A stretch of DNA of 64,000 nucleotides, taken from Marvania coccoides (taxonomy: Eukaryota; Chlorophyta; Trebouxiophyceae; Chlorellales; Chlorellaceae). The stretch spans positions 496,001 through 560,000 of the forward strand of contig OY978105.1 of NCBI GenBank assembly GCA_963854735.1, read 5' to 3'. Under the pieces are notes generated by a model. That model did no database searches. It had not been told where the DNA came from and saw nothing but the letters and a program-made list of their open reading frames with translations. The position numbers were made by a program, and so were the translations under genes. Shown one piece after another: positions 1 through 10,479 of the stretch (its first letter is position 1; each line of letters begins with the position of its first letter).

Positions 1-80
1 GAGGCCAAAATGAATTCAGCGCCAGCAGGAACACAAACCAGAGGTGGGCAGACGAGGAAGAAAGAAAAAGACATGCTTCG

Positions 81-1247
81 TTAGGACGCCAAGCCGACCG
101 CTGTCAGTGCATGCCGGGGCATAGCCTTGACCTTATCACGGCAGCGGCGCCCTTTAGGAGCAGCGGCGGAAGCTGAAGAGGAAGAAGAAGAAGGGAGCAT
201 CGACGTCGCTGCTTGCGCTAGCCGAGCCCGTTCTAACCTTGCTCCCACCGCCTGCCCCGCGATGGCGCCCGCCACCGTCAGCAGGATGGCCCACCGCGGC
301 ATCAGCACCGCCTTACGTAACATCGCCACGAACGGAATAGTGGCGTGTACCGCCACAAACCACTGGGCGCTAAATTTCTCAGTGTGCTCGCGCCACGCTC
401 CGCACGGCACGTTGGCCGCGAGGGCGGTGCCCACGATGCCCAGGGAGCGGATGGGCAGCGTCTGGGGGCGCAGCTGACGCACGGGCTTCAAGCTGGCAAC
501 CGCCGCCCTCATTGCTACGATCGCCGGAGGGCATGACAGCTTTCCAGATGCTGCTGCCAGCGGGAGGAGGCCCCCTAGAGGCCCAAACGAACGGCGCAGC
601 GGGAACTGCGAGGAGGGGGCGTTGCTGGCCGCGCTGGTGGTTGCGGCGGAGGGTTGCGACGGCGGGTTTCCAGCGCCGCCCTTGGGCTGCTGCTGCTTCG
701 AGGGGCCGTTGCGCTGCTTGCGCTGCTTGGGACGGCGCTGCGGGTGGCGGAAGAAGTCGCCAAAATTAGGCTGCGAGAAGAGCGGAAAATGATTGTGAGT
801 TGTAGGGCATTGAAGTAATCGAATATTTTAGAGATGAGCAACGCGAGGGGCGGTGCTCACCAGGAACCCAAAGCCGGACATGCTGATGGAGGCCATGGGC
901 AGTCCCACGGGCGTGGTCAGCGCGGGGGAGGGGGTGTGCAGCGAGGAAACTGAGACGGAAGGTTGTACATTGCAGAATTTGGGAGTCGCTGCGGGAGCGG
1001 AGGAGACGGTCGCAGGCAGAGGGATTGGGCCATCCCTGCCGTGGAAGAGCCTGAACACGGCCTCTACGCTGGCCGAGGTATCCACCAAGATTGGCTGAGT
1101 GCGACGGTCGCGGGCAGCGGCAAACGGGTTGGTGGCCAGCCTGGCTGCATACTCATCCCCTTGAAATTCCTTAACGGCGTGCAGGAACGGGCACCGGGAG
1201 ACGGCGGCCTCCACCTCACCGGAATTTTGCACAGGGCAAGATGCCAT
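81..1247 (-). CDS. Hypothetical membrane protein, two exons, 358 aa
   Basis: Exons are 1247-861 and 770-81, joined at a GT-AG intron (860-771) in phase 0. I do not recognise the family. The N-terminal 130 residues are rich in Cys, Ser, Thr and Pro and hold a short Cys-Pro-Phe-Leu-His stretch. The middle is a basic Gln/Pro/Ser-rich linker. The C-terminal half has two or three hydrophobic segments, around a Val-Pro-Cys-Gly-Ala-Trp motif and around Ala-Ile-Leu-Leu-Thr-Val-Ala-Gly, followed by a basic Ser-rich tail. This organisation suggests a membrane protein, perhaps of an organelle, but location and function are not shown. It is head-to-head with GET1; 207 bases separate the two start codons. 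Confidence 0.6.
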
Positions 1248-1454
1248 ACTTTTGCGGGGAGGGTGAACCCCGAGCTGGTTGATTGAAAGCCCGGCTGCTA
1301 ACTAATTCGCAGTCTAAAAAACAAGCTAAACAAGTCTCCAAATGCATAGAGTATCCTTTAAAAATGTCGCCGCATCATTTCTGGGCTTTACAGATGTACC
1401 TCTCCAGGCGCCTCATAAAATGTAATTAAATCGCATATAAAGGTTCAGCACACG

Positions 1455-2086
1455 ATGTTCTTCAAATCTAGCACACCCCCGCCAGCAGCGGAGCAGTGGA
1501 ATGGAGCTGCTGTCGTCGCATTGATCGTGCTCGCTGCTGCCACGCTGCTGAACCTGCTGGAGCGATTAATCGTCGCATGGAAGGTACGAAGAACCCATGC
1601 AATGCCCATTTACTAGTTTGCAACCGCCCAACTAAACTTCAATTTTCAAAAATCTTGCTGTTTTGCCAGGTGCCCGCCACGAGCGACCTCCAGTCGGACC
1701 TGCAGCACGAGATCGCCACCCTGAAGCGCCAGGCCCAGGCCCTCAACCACCCCGAGACCTTCTCCCAGTGCGCCAAACTCGAGCGCAAGGCGTTGGCTTA
1801 CGAAAAGCAGCTTGCTCGCCTGCAGGGCGCCCAAGAGGGCGCCAAAAACACAAAAACACTCAAAATTCCCACCGCATTACGAGCGTTAGGCCTCCTAGGC
1901 TTGTTTGCGGTGTCTTTCCGCGTTCCGGTGGCGGTGGAGCTGCAGCCGGAGTGGGTGTGGCCGGCTGGGCGGTGGCTGGCCATGGGCACCGGCAAGCCGG
2001 CGGTGCTGGGGGTGGTGGGGATTATACCGTGGGGGCTCCTGTGCCACCGCGTTTCCCGCGCGATCCTGGGCCCTGCTCCTCGATAG
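1455..2086 (+). CDS. GET1: GET1/WRB-like tail-anchored protein insertion receptor
   Basis: Exons 1455-1583 and 1670-2086 (GT-AG, phase 0) give 181 aa, normal for the family. Get1/WRB is an ER membrane receptor that takes tail-anchored proteins from the Get3 ATPase. Visible here: a first membrane segment at about residues 18-38, a charged coiled coil at about 47-100 that includes the Ala-Lys-Leu-Glu-Arg-Lys signature typical of Get1, then two further membrane segments at about 110-134 and 150-170. Topology and coiled-coil position match the family. The start is the first ATG of the frame. In plants a plastid paralogue exists, and the sequence does not tell which membrane this copy serves. Confidence 0.8.
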
Positions 2087-2272
2087 GAGTACTGATGAAT
2101 GTGTTTGTTTTTTCCTTTTGCAAATACAAGAATTATAATTTCCCCCTTTCCAAATATAATAATTATAATTTCCCCCTTTGATGCATTTTCAATTGATGAA
2201 TAAACCATGGTTCAAAGAACACTAGTTGATAGACTGTTTTACAGCTCTTTCATGTTGAGGATCAACGTTTTG

Positions 2273-4482
2273 TCAGCGCTGATGTATTCTCTCTTGCCGC
2301 ATGGGCGTCCCCATCTCCATGCTCCCCAAAATTTGCTCCTCGTCAGGCACAGCCGCTTCGTCCCCCTCTGCGGCACTCTCTTCCTCCACTACTGGCGGCG
2401 CCCACCCCCCCACCTCCCGCATTTTCTTCACCGAAGGACCCTGCAGAACAGAAATGTCAACGCTGATGCCCCCCTCTCTCACCCGCTCCTCCGCCTCCTC
2501 TTCCTCAGCGCGCGCAGCTTCCTGCAGCAGCCTCTCCACCTCTTTATTTATCCTGGGCAGCCGCTTTGGCAGCCGCTTTGCGAAGCCTCGCTCCTTCAAC
2601 CGCTCTTCGGTGGTGGCGAGGTGCTGGCGGTAAGCCTCGCACAGCACGCGCAGAACGCCTGGGTGGTGGTTGGCCAGCCGTTGCAGCGGCCGGCTGTTGA
2701 ACTCCCAAAGCGTGCAGCTCGTCACAGCGTGCACTGCATTAAATTTTATAAAAAAATAAAGAGGGCGCTGAAGAAATTTCGATTTATTGAGTTAAACAGG
2801 CTGAAAAATGGCCTTGCCTGTGTGCATGTGCTCCCTGCAATCTTCAATCCAGGCCGAAAAGACGGCTTCCTGGCCCAGCATTGCTGGAGCATGCACAGAG
2901 CCCACAACGTGCATGCCACGGGACTGCCGCACCTCTCCCTCCTGCAAACCACCCGTGTTTTGGATTTTATGAGAACAAAAATTGCATATAGCACCAAAAC
3001 GTATAGTTCATTTTTTGTGGAGCGGAGAATTTTCTTTACCTGCAGCACCCAAAACCTGTCTGCGCACTCCCACTCATCATACAGGACGTGGCCGGCCATG
3101 AGCCGCATGGGCTGCGCCTGCTGCGCGAGGTACGCATGCACCTCTGGACTCAGCGTGCGCAGCATGTGACTGCCCTGTATCGCCTCCCCTGCCAGCTTCC
3201 CCACGATGCGCCCCCGCAGCGCGACGGGCAGCTCGGAGAAGTATTGGGCATCGTGGAGGCCGCCGCCGTGAGGCGCCCACAGCTCAGAGTAGTAGCGCCT
3301 CACGCTGTGCTGCAGCGCCGGTGGGATGTGGCGCTCCTGGAAAAAATACGTAAATAAAATATATAATAATTAAATCATATAATATTTAATAACTTATACG
3401 ATGTGATACTACGATTTGAGTGATCTTTTGTCTCGAAAAGGTTGTGTAAAATTTGACTGATAATATAAACAAACTCGCCTTCATCCACATCTCCACCTCT
3501 TCCAGTTTCTTCTGGAGCTGCGCCGCGCTGTGCGCCGAGGAGCTGATCATCCCCAACAGCGTGCCCACCACCGTGACGACGTATCCAAAGTAAAACAAGC
3601 TCACCAGCATGTAAAGCGCTGCCACCGCCATCTCCGCGATTGTTGCAGGGGTGATGTCGCCGAAGCCGACGGTGGTGATCACGGTGACAGCAAAGTACAC
3701 TGAGGCCACCCAGCGCGCTGGGTTGTGCGTGTTCAGCAGGTCCACAGGCAGCGCTGGACATTTTAACAATGAACAATGGACATTGAAAGTTTTTGGCAAT
3801 TGGTGCTTTGTGGGATTTTCAAAGCAGGGAAACACTCTGAAAAAGTATATATATTTATTTCACCTGAATGCACCACCCATGAGTTTTCTAGGCCCTCCAG
3901 CTCCGCCAAGAACCACCACATGCACCCCATCACATTGATGATCACTGCTAGCACGAAAATGATGTTCATCAGGTAGAAAGTGGCGGTGTTGACTCGGCGA
4001 AAAATTGCGCGCGAGCTGGGGGTGGACAGCAGCGCCACCCCCCACGCGCCACGCATCATGCGTGCCACGCGCAGCAGGCGCAGCAGACGGAAGAGGTACA
4101 GCGTCTTGTAGCCGGCGCCTGACATGCCGGAGACCGTTGAGGAAATCAGCTCGGGAATTATGGCGGCGACTGCGCATTTAAAATCAAATTTCGTGTGGAA
4201 TGGAAATCAATTGACGTTTCGAATCATATGGCGAGGGTGCAAAATTGAATTTCCAATATTTGAATTTGGTCTGAACAGTATCGAGAGAATCAAATTAGAA
4301 TTGTAAGAGATTTGGGAGGGGTGTTGAAATCGTCTTACTTGCGAGAGCATCTATCACGAAGCTTCCTTTCAGGTACCGCGCCGCAACGTCGACGCCACGC
4401 AACACCACCAGCCTGTGGACGTCGTACTTGACGATGAACCCAACGTGGAACTGAACAATCATGTCGGCCAGGAAGAAGCTGG
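2273..4482 (-). CDS. Voltage-gated, cyclic-nucleotide-domain K+ channel, 5' end unresolved
   Basis: Exons (descending): 4482-4339, 4169-3864, 3753-3479, 3336-3040, 2941-2818, 2733-2273, about 534 aa. In order they encode S2 and S3 (Ala-Asp-Met-Ile-Val-Gln; Phe-Val-Ile-Asp-Ala-Leu), an Arg-rich S4 (Leu-Phe-Arg-Leu-Leu-Arg-Leu-Leu-Arg), S5, a pore helix with the K+ filter Thr-Val-Gly-Phe-Gly-Asp, S6, a C-linker and a cyclic-nucleotide-binding fold ending in Cys-Thr-Leu-Trp. The acidic tail has no ankyrin repeats. This is the plant KAT/AKT or HCN/EAG architecture. Introns 3478-3337 and 2817-2734 have GC donors; only these keep the frame. No exon for S1 or the N terminus is visible: a plus-strand gene begins at 4623. 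The frame stays open to an ATG at 4624, but that stretch looks like intron. Confidence 0.85.
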
Positions 4483-4622
4483 CTGCAAATAAAAATAAAA
4501 GAATAACGGGGGAGGGTGGTATTAAGCTTCCCCTTGGCTTCTTCAGCCGCCACGCGCACGCTGGAAATGCGATCGAAATGTCTACAATTTCATTTCTAAA
4601 TTTAGTATTACTATTTGCAACC

Positions 4623-5810
4623 ATGGGTGAAGGTAAGCGCGCATGTTTGGGAGCAGCAAGTCCGCCGGATGCATTTACATTTTATTTTTTTTTGGTACCA
4701 AAGGGCCTTCGTTTTTCATTTTAGATAGATACATATGGAACTGCATCACACCACCGTTTAATGAAAAAATCACGTACACTCTGTGTTTTTGTTTCCAAAC
4801 CATAAAATTCTAGTTTATTTTTTCATGTGACCAGTGTACTCCAATTTGGTTTAAATTATATGTTTCCTCTCCTCGTTCTACCCCCCGCAGAAACCGCGAA
4901 CCCGCGGCCGCCCAAACCGCACGCTCAGAAGCGCAAGCGCACCCCCGTCGACGAGTCGACCTTGCCCCCTGAGGAGCTTGCCCGCCGCCGCCGCCAGCGC
5001 CAGCTCCGCGAGACCGCCCTCCGCATGCGCGCAGAGGGCAAGCACTACAATCCCCACAAGTTCCGCCGCCAAGGCGCCGCCCCAGGGGGCATCCCAGACG
5101 AGCACAAGCCTCGGCACCCCCCCGCTGTCATCATCGTCCCCATTTTTTGGAACACCCGGGAGGAGGAGAAGGCGCTGGTGCTGGGTGCGGCGGCGCAGGC
5201 GCAAGCGGCGCTGAGGGCGGTGGGAGTCAAATGCGACGTGGACACCACGCACAAGCTCACGCCGGGGCAGAAGTTTCGGCACTGGGAGGAGCGGGGAGTG
5301 ATGCTGAGGGTCGAAATCGGGCCTCAGGAGGCGGAGGCTGACGCCTGCGTGGTGGCGCAGTGCACAACGGTGGGGGAGGTGGCAGAGAAGCGGCGGGTGA
5401 AGCTGGGGGGGCCGCTGGTGCGCGCAATCGGCGCGGCGATGGGGGTTGAGCTGGACGAAGAGGAGGGGGCGGCGGCGGCGGCCGGGGCGGCAGCAGCGGC
5501 ACCGAAACGAGCGGCAGGAGTGGGCGACGCGGGCGGTGGGGAGCGGCAGCAGAGGGGTGGGGGTAGAATTAGGAGTGGAAGGAAGGTCGAGGTTGATATT
5601 GGGAAGGTGGCGGCGAATAGGATTGTGTTTGGCGGGGACGACTTGGATGGCGATTTTGAGGCGACGCTGCTGGGAAGTGAGGAGGGTGGAGAGGGAAAGA
5701 GGAAGAAAAATAAGGGCGACGTTGCGGAGGAGGAAGATGGGTGGGCGGCGGCAGCAGTAGAGGAGAAAAGCAGCGGGAAGAAGAAGAAGAGCAAAGTTGT
5801 TGTGTTTTAG
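4623..5810 (+). CDS. Stand-alone class II aaRS anticodon-binding-domain protein
   Basis: A 10-nt first exon (4623-4632, with a good CAACCATGGG start context) joins exon 4891-5810 across a GT-AG intron; the 310-codon protein opens Met-Gly-Glu-Glu-Thr. A basic Arg/Lys-rich N terminus is followed, at about residues 85-180, by a fold resembling the anticodon-binding domain of His, Gly, Pro and Thr tRNA synthetases (hydrophobic strand ending Val-Pro-Ile-Phe-Trp, a helix, then Arg-Val-Glu-Ile-Gly-Pro as in prolyl enzymes). There is no catalytic core. The C-terminal third is Ala/Gly/Lys-rich low complexity and ends in Lys-rich clusters that could act as nuclear localisation signals. An RNA-binding role is inferred, not shown. 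It is divergent from the K+ channel. Confidence 0.7.
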
Positions 5811-6139
5811 CTGCTCGAGAGGTTGATAATTGTATTTGGGGCGGTTTACAACGGCGTTCCTTTTATTTGAGTGTTTTAAACATTTAAACACAGTTAAACA
5901 CAAGCATTGGCAGAAAAAGGCGAATTTCAGTTCAAGTACAGCACCGACGATGGAAAAAGAAGAAGAAAAATTACAGCTCACAGAAGAGAGAGAGGAGGGC
6001 AGGGATGCAAAAAGATGGGAAAATAGCAGCATTACTTTTATATTTCTGAGTTTCTGAAGCGTGCGAAGAATATATTCTTATATATATATGGAATACGAAA
6101 GAAACACGCATCCTTTTTTCAGCAGCTGCAAAATTATTA
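5811..6139. other. Gene-free interval between convergent genes
   Basis: AT-rich 3' flanks of the two converging genes. It holds a repeated TTTAAACA-type stretch near 5874-5900 and a TATATATA run near 6080. I see no gene. Confidence 0.5.
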
Positions 6140-6796
6140 TTACGACTGTATGGGAAACACGATAGCCACGGAGTTTATTAACGTCTTCACCTCCATCAGC
6201 GTCATAAACACCACCCACTGCAGCCGGAACACCAGACTTGAGTCCAGCCGCTCGGTGGCGGCCCTGTGCAGCCTGGAGAAATGGGAATTCAGCCGCCCAC
6301 CCAGCTTTTCCACCGCTATCATGAATTTCATGTACTCCCGCCGCAGCTGCGCGGTGCAAAGCTTGTGCCACAGCTCCACCTTGATGCGCACCACCGTCCA
6401 GCCCAGGCACTCCAGCTCAGCGTCGTTGTAATCGATCTTTTGAGCGTGGCCCACACCCGTTCCTGCGTTTTCGATACCTAAAAAGGCGGAGGGAAATAAA
6501 TTTAGTGTACAGTGGGTGAGTTGTTGGTTGGGAGTTTGGTGAGAGGGAACTATTCATCTTTGTTTTGAGAATGACGGCTAGCAGCGTATGGTTGGAAGCA
6601 TTTTGAATACCAGCGTTTAGAACCCCTGCTGCGTGTAAATAATATCTGCGCACTGCATTATTATTGGGACAGGTGGGCAACCCCGCCGGAAGTAGTTCTG
6701 CAACACAGCCATAAAGTGCTTGCTATCAGGCAGCCTACCGTCTCAACAGTCTCCAGGGCAGCTTCCAGCTGTATGTCCTCCACTCCATGGGTGCCC
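6140..6796 (-). CDS. Hypothetical protein, 5' part uncertain, possible frameshift
   Basis: The last exon, 6477-6140, is clear: 111 residues after a CTTTTTAG acceptor, rich in amphipathic helices (Trp-Thr-Val-Val-Arg-Ile-Lys, later Arg-Arg-Glu-Tyr-Met-Lys-Phe). A likely upstream exon, 6796-6682, ends at a GT donor in matching phase and reads Leu-Pro-Asp-Ser-Lys-His-Phe ... Asn-Tyr-Phe-Arg-Arg-Gly. Its first part (Gly-Val-Glu-Asp-Ile-Gln-Leu-Glu) lies in another frame, with the switch near 6736-6741. Either a base is missing there, by mutation or sequencing error, or the structure is more complex. I do not recognise the family. It lies head-to-head with the gene at 7018. Confidence 0.4.
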
Positions 6797-7017
6797 CTAG
6801 TAATAATTTATTTTTAAGCGCCATGATTTTTTCCCTCCGAAACCTGCAATTCACAATTGCATTGCGGTTGAAAAAAATATTAAACGAATTACACAGACCC
6901 TTGGAAAGCCTTGTCTCGGATTTAGCTCTTCAATACTATTTTTGAAATCAATTCTCGATCGCTTGCCAATTCTTTTTGCCCGAAATCTCAACTGAACAGT
7001 CGCCAAAGCAGCATCAA

Positions 7018-8696
7018 ATGGGCATATCGCTCTCTTCGCAAGAGGCACCGCCCTCGGTGGTGCTGGTCCCCCCGCTGATCGACTCGAGGGAGCGGGGACG
7101 AAGCCGCTTTGCCAAGAGCTCCTACGACAGGCAAGGCTACCAACTCCCTTAAAATCCAACCATATATAGTCATCATCCCAATCACACATTTAATACCATC
7201 ATTTTCCGTATATTAATCGAGTATTTCTCAATGCAGAGCATTTGGCCAGCCGGTGCTCAGAATTCTCTTCAACGATTTTCTCCCACTAGACACCCGCGGC
7301 GCGTTGCGCTTCACGCCCCCCGAGGACCGCCGCATCAGCGTGGCAGCCAAGCTGCGCGTCCCGCAGCAGCTCCTCCGCCTTCCTTCGTTCTCCTCTCATG
7401 GTAGGGATTATTACCCTCCTGCTGCTGCAGCTCCAGCTTCCGCTGGCCCTGAAGGAAAGATGACGCTGCGGTACCAGCCCGACCCCGACGTGCCCTGGAC
7501 CTTCTGCGACGTAAAAGCGCGCGCTGGCGCCTCGGGCAGCTCCGCCACGGTGCGAGGCTGCTTCATCAGCCCTTCAACTAATCTCGGCGGCTTCGCAATC
7601 TTTCCGTTGGGCGTTTCAGCCTCCGGGGCGCCTTCTCAGCCGCAGCTCGGCGTGCGATACTCCCACCCGTCGTTCTCCGCGGGGGCAGCGGTGCAGGCCA
7701 CCCCTCCCACGCTCGCTTCAGCCTGGTTGGTGGGGCGCGCCGGCGGCTTCGTTTTTGGGGTGAAATCTGAGCCAGGGGCGGTGTTAGGAGGCGAAAAGCT
7801 GGGCGTGGGAGCAAGTTTGAGGCAGTTGGGGGACGCATGCATGCTGGAGCCGTCCTGGGGGGTGGCGTATCGGCCTGAGGGGCAGTCTGCGTACGGCAAA
7901 GGGGTGTTCACAGCGTCGGTGGAGCTGAGGCGGCGCAAGAAGCTGGCGGTGACGTTCCTGCACCACATGGCGGTGCAGCGTGTCGTGCACAACCCCCTGG
8001 AGAAGTCTGGTGAGAGGTGCTGTTGCGATTTGCCGTTGATTAATCATTTCCGAAACAGTTGGACAAAAAAAAAATGATTTGTTTTATTTTATTTTTTCCA
8101 CAGATGTAGTGGGGATCACGAACTACCTGGACCTGGCTTTTCAAATGGTCACCGACCTCAGCGGCCAGCAGGGCGACGGCAGCGCTGCTGCAGCAGCAGA
8201 CAGCATGCGCCTCGCCGCCGCCTGGCAAGCCAACAAAAACGTCATGGTGCGTTCATACTTTCTACCTTTTTCTTTCTTACTGAACCCCAAATTCACCTAA
8301 AATTCCGTTTTTTTTTTTCCGTCTCATCAACCCCCCTCACTATTGAACCCTGTTTAGGTAAAAGCGAGGTTGGGCCTCGACGGTGCCTCCATTGGCGCCA
8401 TTTTCAAGAGTTGGTGGCAGCCTGCCTTCACCCTGGGCGTCGCCGCCACCAAGCCCTTCACGGGGGGGGGCCCACGGCTGGGCGTCACTTTTTCCGTGGA
8501 ATCAGATCGCAATTTGCGGTATGAGCGGGTGTCTGAGGGCCAATTGATGTCTGGCGCGCGCGTGACGCAGCGCCACGTGGCGTCTAGCGAGGATGTGGCG
8601 TACAGCGAGGGACGGGGGTTGTTTGTGCCGCTGTCTGAGGTAGATAACCCGGAAGTGCTGGGACAGCGACCGGCGCAGGGCGACAATTTTTTGTGA
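7018..8696 (+). CDS. Predicted beta-barrel, outer-envelope-pore-like protein
   Basis: Exons 7018-7130, 7237-8009, 8104-8246 and 8358-8696 give 455 aa. The first intron has a GC donor (GACAG|GCAAGG); only this joins Tyr-Asp-Arg to Ala-Phe-Gly in frame. The protein is made of many short alternating hydrophobic/polar stretches with Gly and aromatic residues at strand ends (for example Val-Lys-Ala-Arg-Leu-Gly-Leu and Phe-Thr-Leu-Gly-Val-Ala), with no long hydrophobic helix. That is the look of a membrane beta-barrel such as the chloroplast OEP proteins. The family call rests on pattern, not on a firm motif; OEP37-like, OEP40-like and other organelle barrels are all open. Confidence 0.55.
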
Positions 8697-9122
8697 AGGA
8701 TGCATGAAGACTGAGCTTAATCATCCTCGGTGCTTATCGGGCATATGAAAAAAATGAAGAGATTTTTTGTTTTAAAATCAAGTGGCGTCGAGGAATCTTC
8801 ATATTCAAGAGCGAGTGTAGGAATCGCCCAGAGGAAGAAAGTTCTTGTAAATAAGCGACAGCAGCTGTTGAAAACTTTCTTATTTTTCTCCGCTTTGCCT
8901 ACTCAAGACTCTGTTCAATGGTGATCGGTTGCTGTTACACTGCCGCTGCAGCGGCATTCAAAAATGTTGGGGAAAAGAATGTAAAAAGTAGTGGTATACA
9001 CAACAGCATCGCAGCGCCTCGTACACATTAATCATACATATCACGACAAAAGCTGCCGCCGCCGTCAAAACTAATAATAATTCGCAATGATTCAAAAATT
9101 GGTTCGTTTTGGCTTTCGAATT
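8697..9122. other. Gene-free interval, convergent 3' ends
   Basis: About 425 bases with scattered T and A runs and two TGTAAA motifs (near 8846 and 8979) that could be polyadenylation signals of the upstream gene. I see no gene. Confidence 0.45.
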
Positions 9123-9868
9123 TTACTTGGCGGCAAAGGAGCTGCCGCAGCCACATGATGTCGAAGCGTTGGGGTTGTCATGAACCTGCAAAAGAGAATG
9201 GAAAAAATATTATCGGGTTAATTCCTAGGAGGAAATAAATCGAAAAAATCGCCAAAATGACCCAATTTATACGTATAGAAACTACGAAAAAGTCCTACAA
9301 GATGGAGTTAATATGAATTAGGGAGCCTCACCACAAAAGCAGAGCGCATGAGGTCGCTCTCAAAGTCGATGGTGGCGCCCTTCAGAAACTCCATCGACAC
9401 CTCATCGCACATCACGGTCACCCCCTCAGACTCAAACACAGCGTCCCTGGGCTTGGGACCCTCCTCCTCCAGCGCGAACTCGTACTGAAAGCCAGAGCAG
9501 CCCCCTCCCTCCACCGCCAGTCGGAGGAAGACCTGGGCCCCGCCTGCCTTGGCCTTGAGCTGCTTCAGCCGCTCCACCGCGCGGTCGGAGACGACCAGGC
9601 CGTTGGGCGCTGCTGGGGAGCCTGCCGCGGCGGAAGCGGCGCCGCGCGCTTGCTGCAGAGATGCCTGTGGTGGAACATGGGTGGACGACCCTACTACCAC
9701 AGCCGCGGATGCCGGGGCGCCAGAGCGTGGTGCAGCGCTAAATGATGAGTACGAAGGGCCGGTGGTGAACGTGTTGGACTTTATTGCAATAGCAGAGGTG
9801 GAAGCCTCGAAATTCGATGCTAATCGAGCCAGCCGTTGCGTGAGCTGGGCCGCACCCTTGCGCAGCAT
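9123..9868 (-). CDS. ISCA2: A-type iron-sulfur carrier, mitochondrial ISCA2/ErpA-like
   Basis: Exons 9868-9332 and 9185-9123 (GT-AG, phase 0) give 199 aa. A-type carriers pass Fe-S clusters to target enzymes, here probably in the mitochondrial matrix. The family's three cysteines are present: Gly-Gly-Gly-Cys-Ser-Gly-Phe in exon 1 and Cys-Gly-Cys-Gly-Ser in the 20-residue exon 2, so the short exon carries two of the three ligands. About 85 residues precede the domain; they are rich in Ala, Ser, Arg and Gln with few acids, as expected for a mitochondrial presequence, although plastid targeting is not excluded. The domain starts near Leu-Val-Val-Ser-Asp. Confidence 0.85.
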
Positions 9869-10479
9869 CTTTGGGCAACGACTATTGATATATTGGACAC
9901 AAAAATAATATTAAAATGACGGTCAGGGAGGAGGGCGACGAGCAAAAAGAACTCTCCTGACAGCGGGGGCAGCAGGCGCAGCAGCATATGCTTGTGTTTA
10001 TAAAAGAACTGTGGACCGACCGGCCAGGATGCAGGCGTAGCTGTGCGGTGGTCCAGGTGCAGCAGACGCATTTTACATGGGCAGAGTATTATGAAAGGCA
10101 TCCGACGCCTGCAGGCGGTCGTCCTTTCATCCTTCTTCAGTTCTGTTTCGAGCTCTCTCCAGGAGACAGAGCTTTAAATTGTGGCTGGAAAACGGCCGGC
10201 TTGCATGCTTGGCAATCTCATTATCTGGGGCGCGCGCGTGAGCTAGGACCGCCTTTTTTGCCGACTAAATATCGAAGGAAAATCACCGCAGTGGAACAGA
10301 GCTGCATGGGCCTCAACTAATGTTTCAGCTTGGCGTGATTGTTACATTCCATCAACCCCCATGTGAGACGAGTTTTAAGGGCTCAATTGTAGCATTCGTT
10401 TCGTTAAGAAAATGACAAGGTTGGTTTTTTCTTTCAGATTTTTTTATATTTAACCGAGCTTTCTTCACAATGCGCGCCC
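9869..10479. other. Gene-free interval
   Basis: About 610 bases upstream of the Fe-S carrier and downstream of the AlkB-like gene. It has mixed base composition and I can support no gene in it. Confidence 0.45.

Noticed and set aside
4485..4624. Minus-strand open frame continuing upstream of the first channel exon to an ATG at 4624
   Set aside because: The stretch is AT-rich, ends in a typical polypyrimidine-CAG acceptor and encodes nothing like S1, so I treat it as intron.
5324..5794. Long antisense frames opposite the anticodon-domain gene
   Set aside because: They are Ser/Pro/Ala low-complexity mirrors of a GC-rich coding strand without domains or splice logic.
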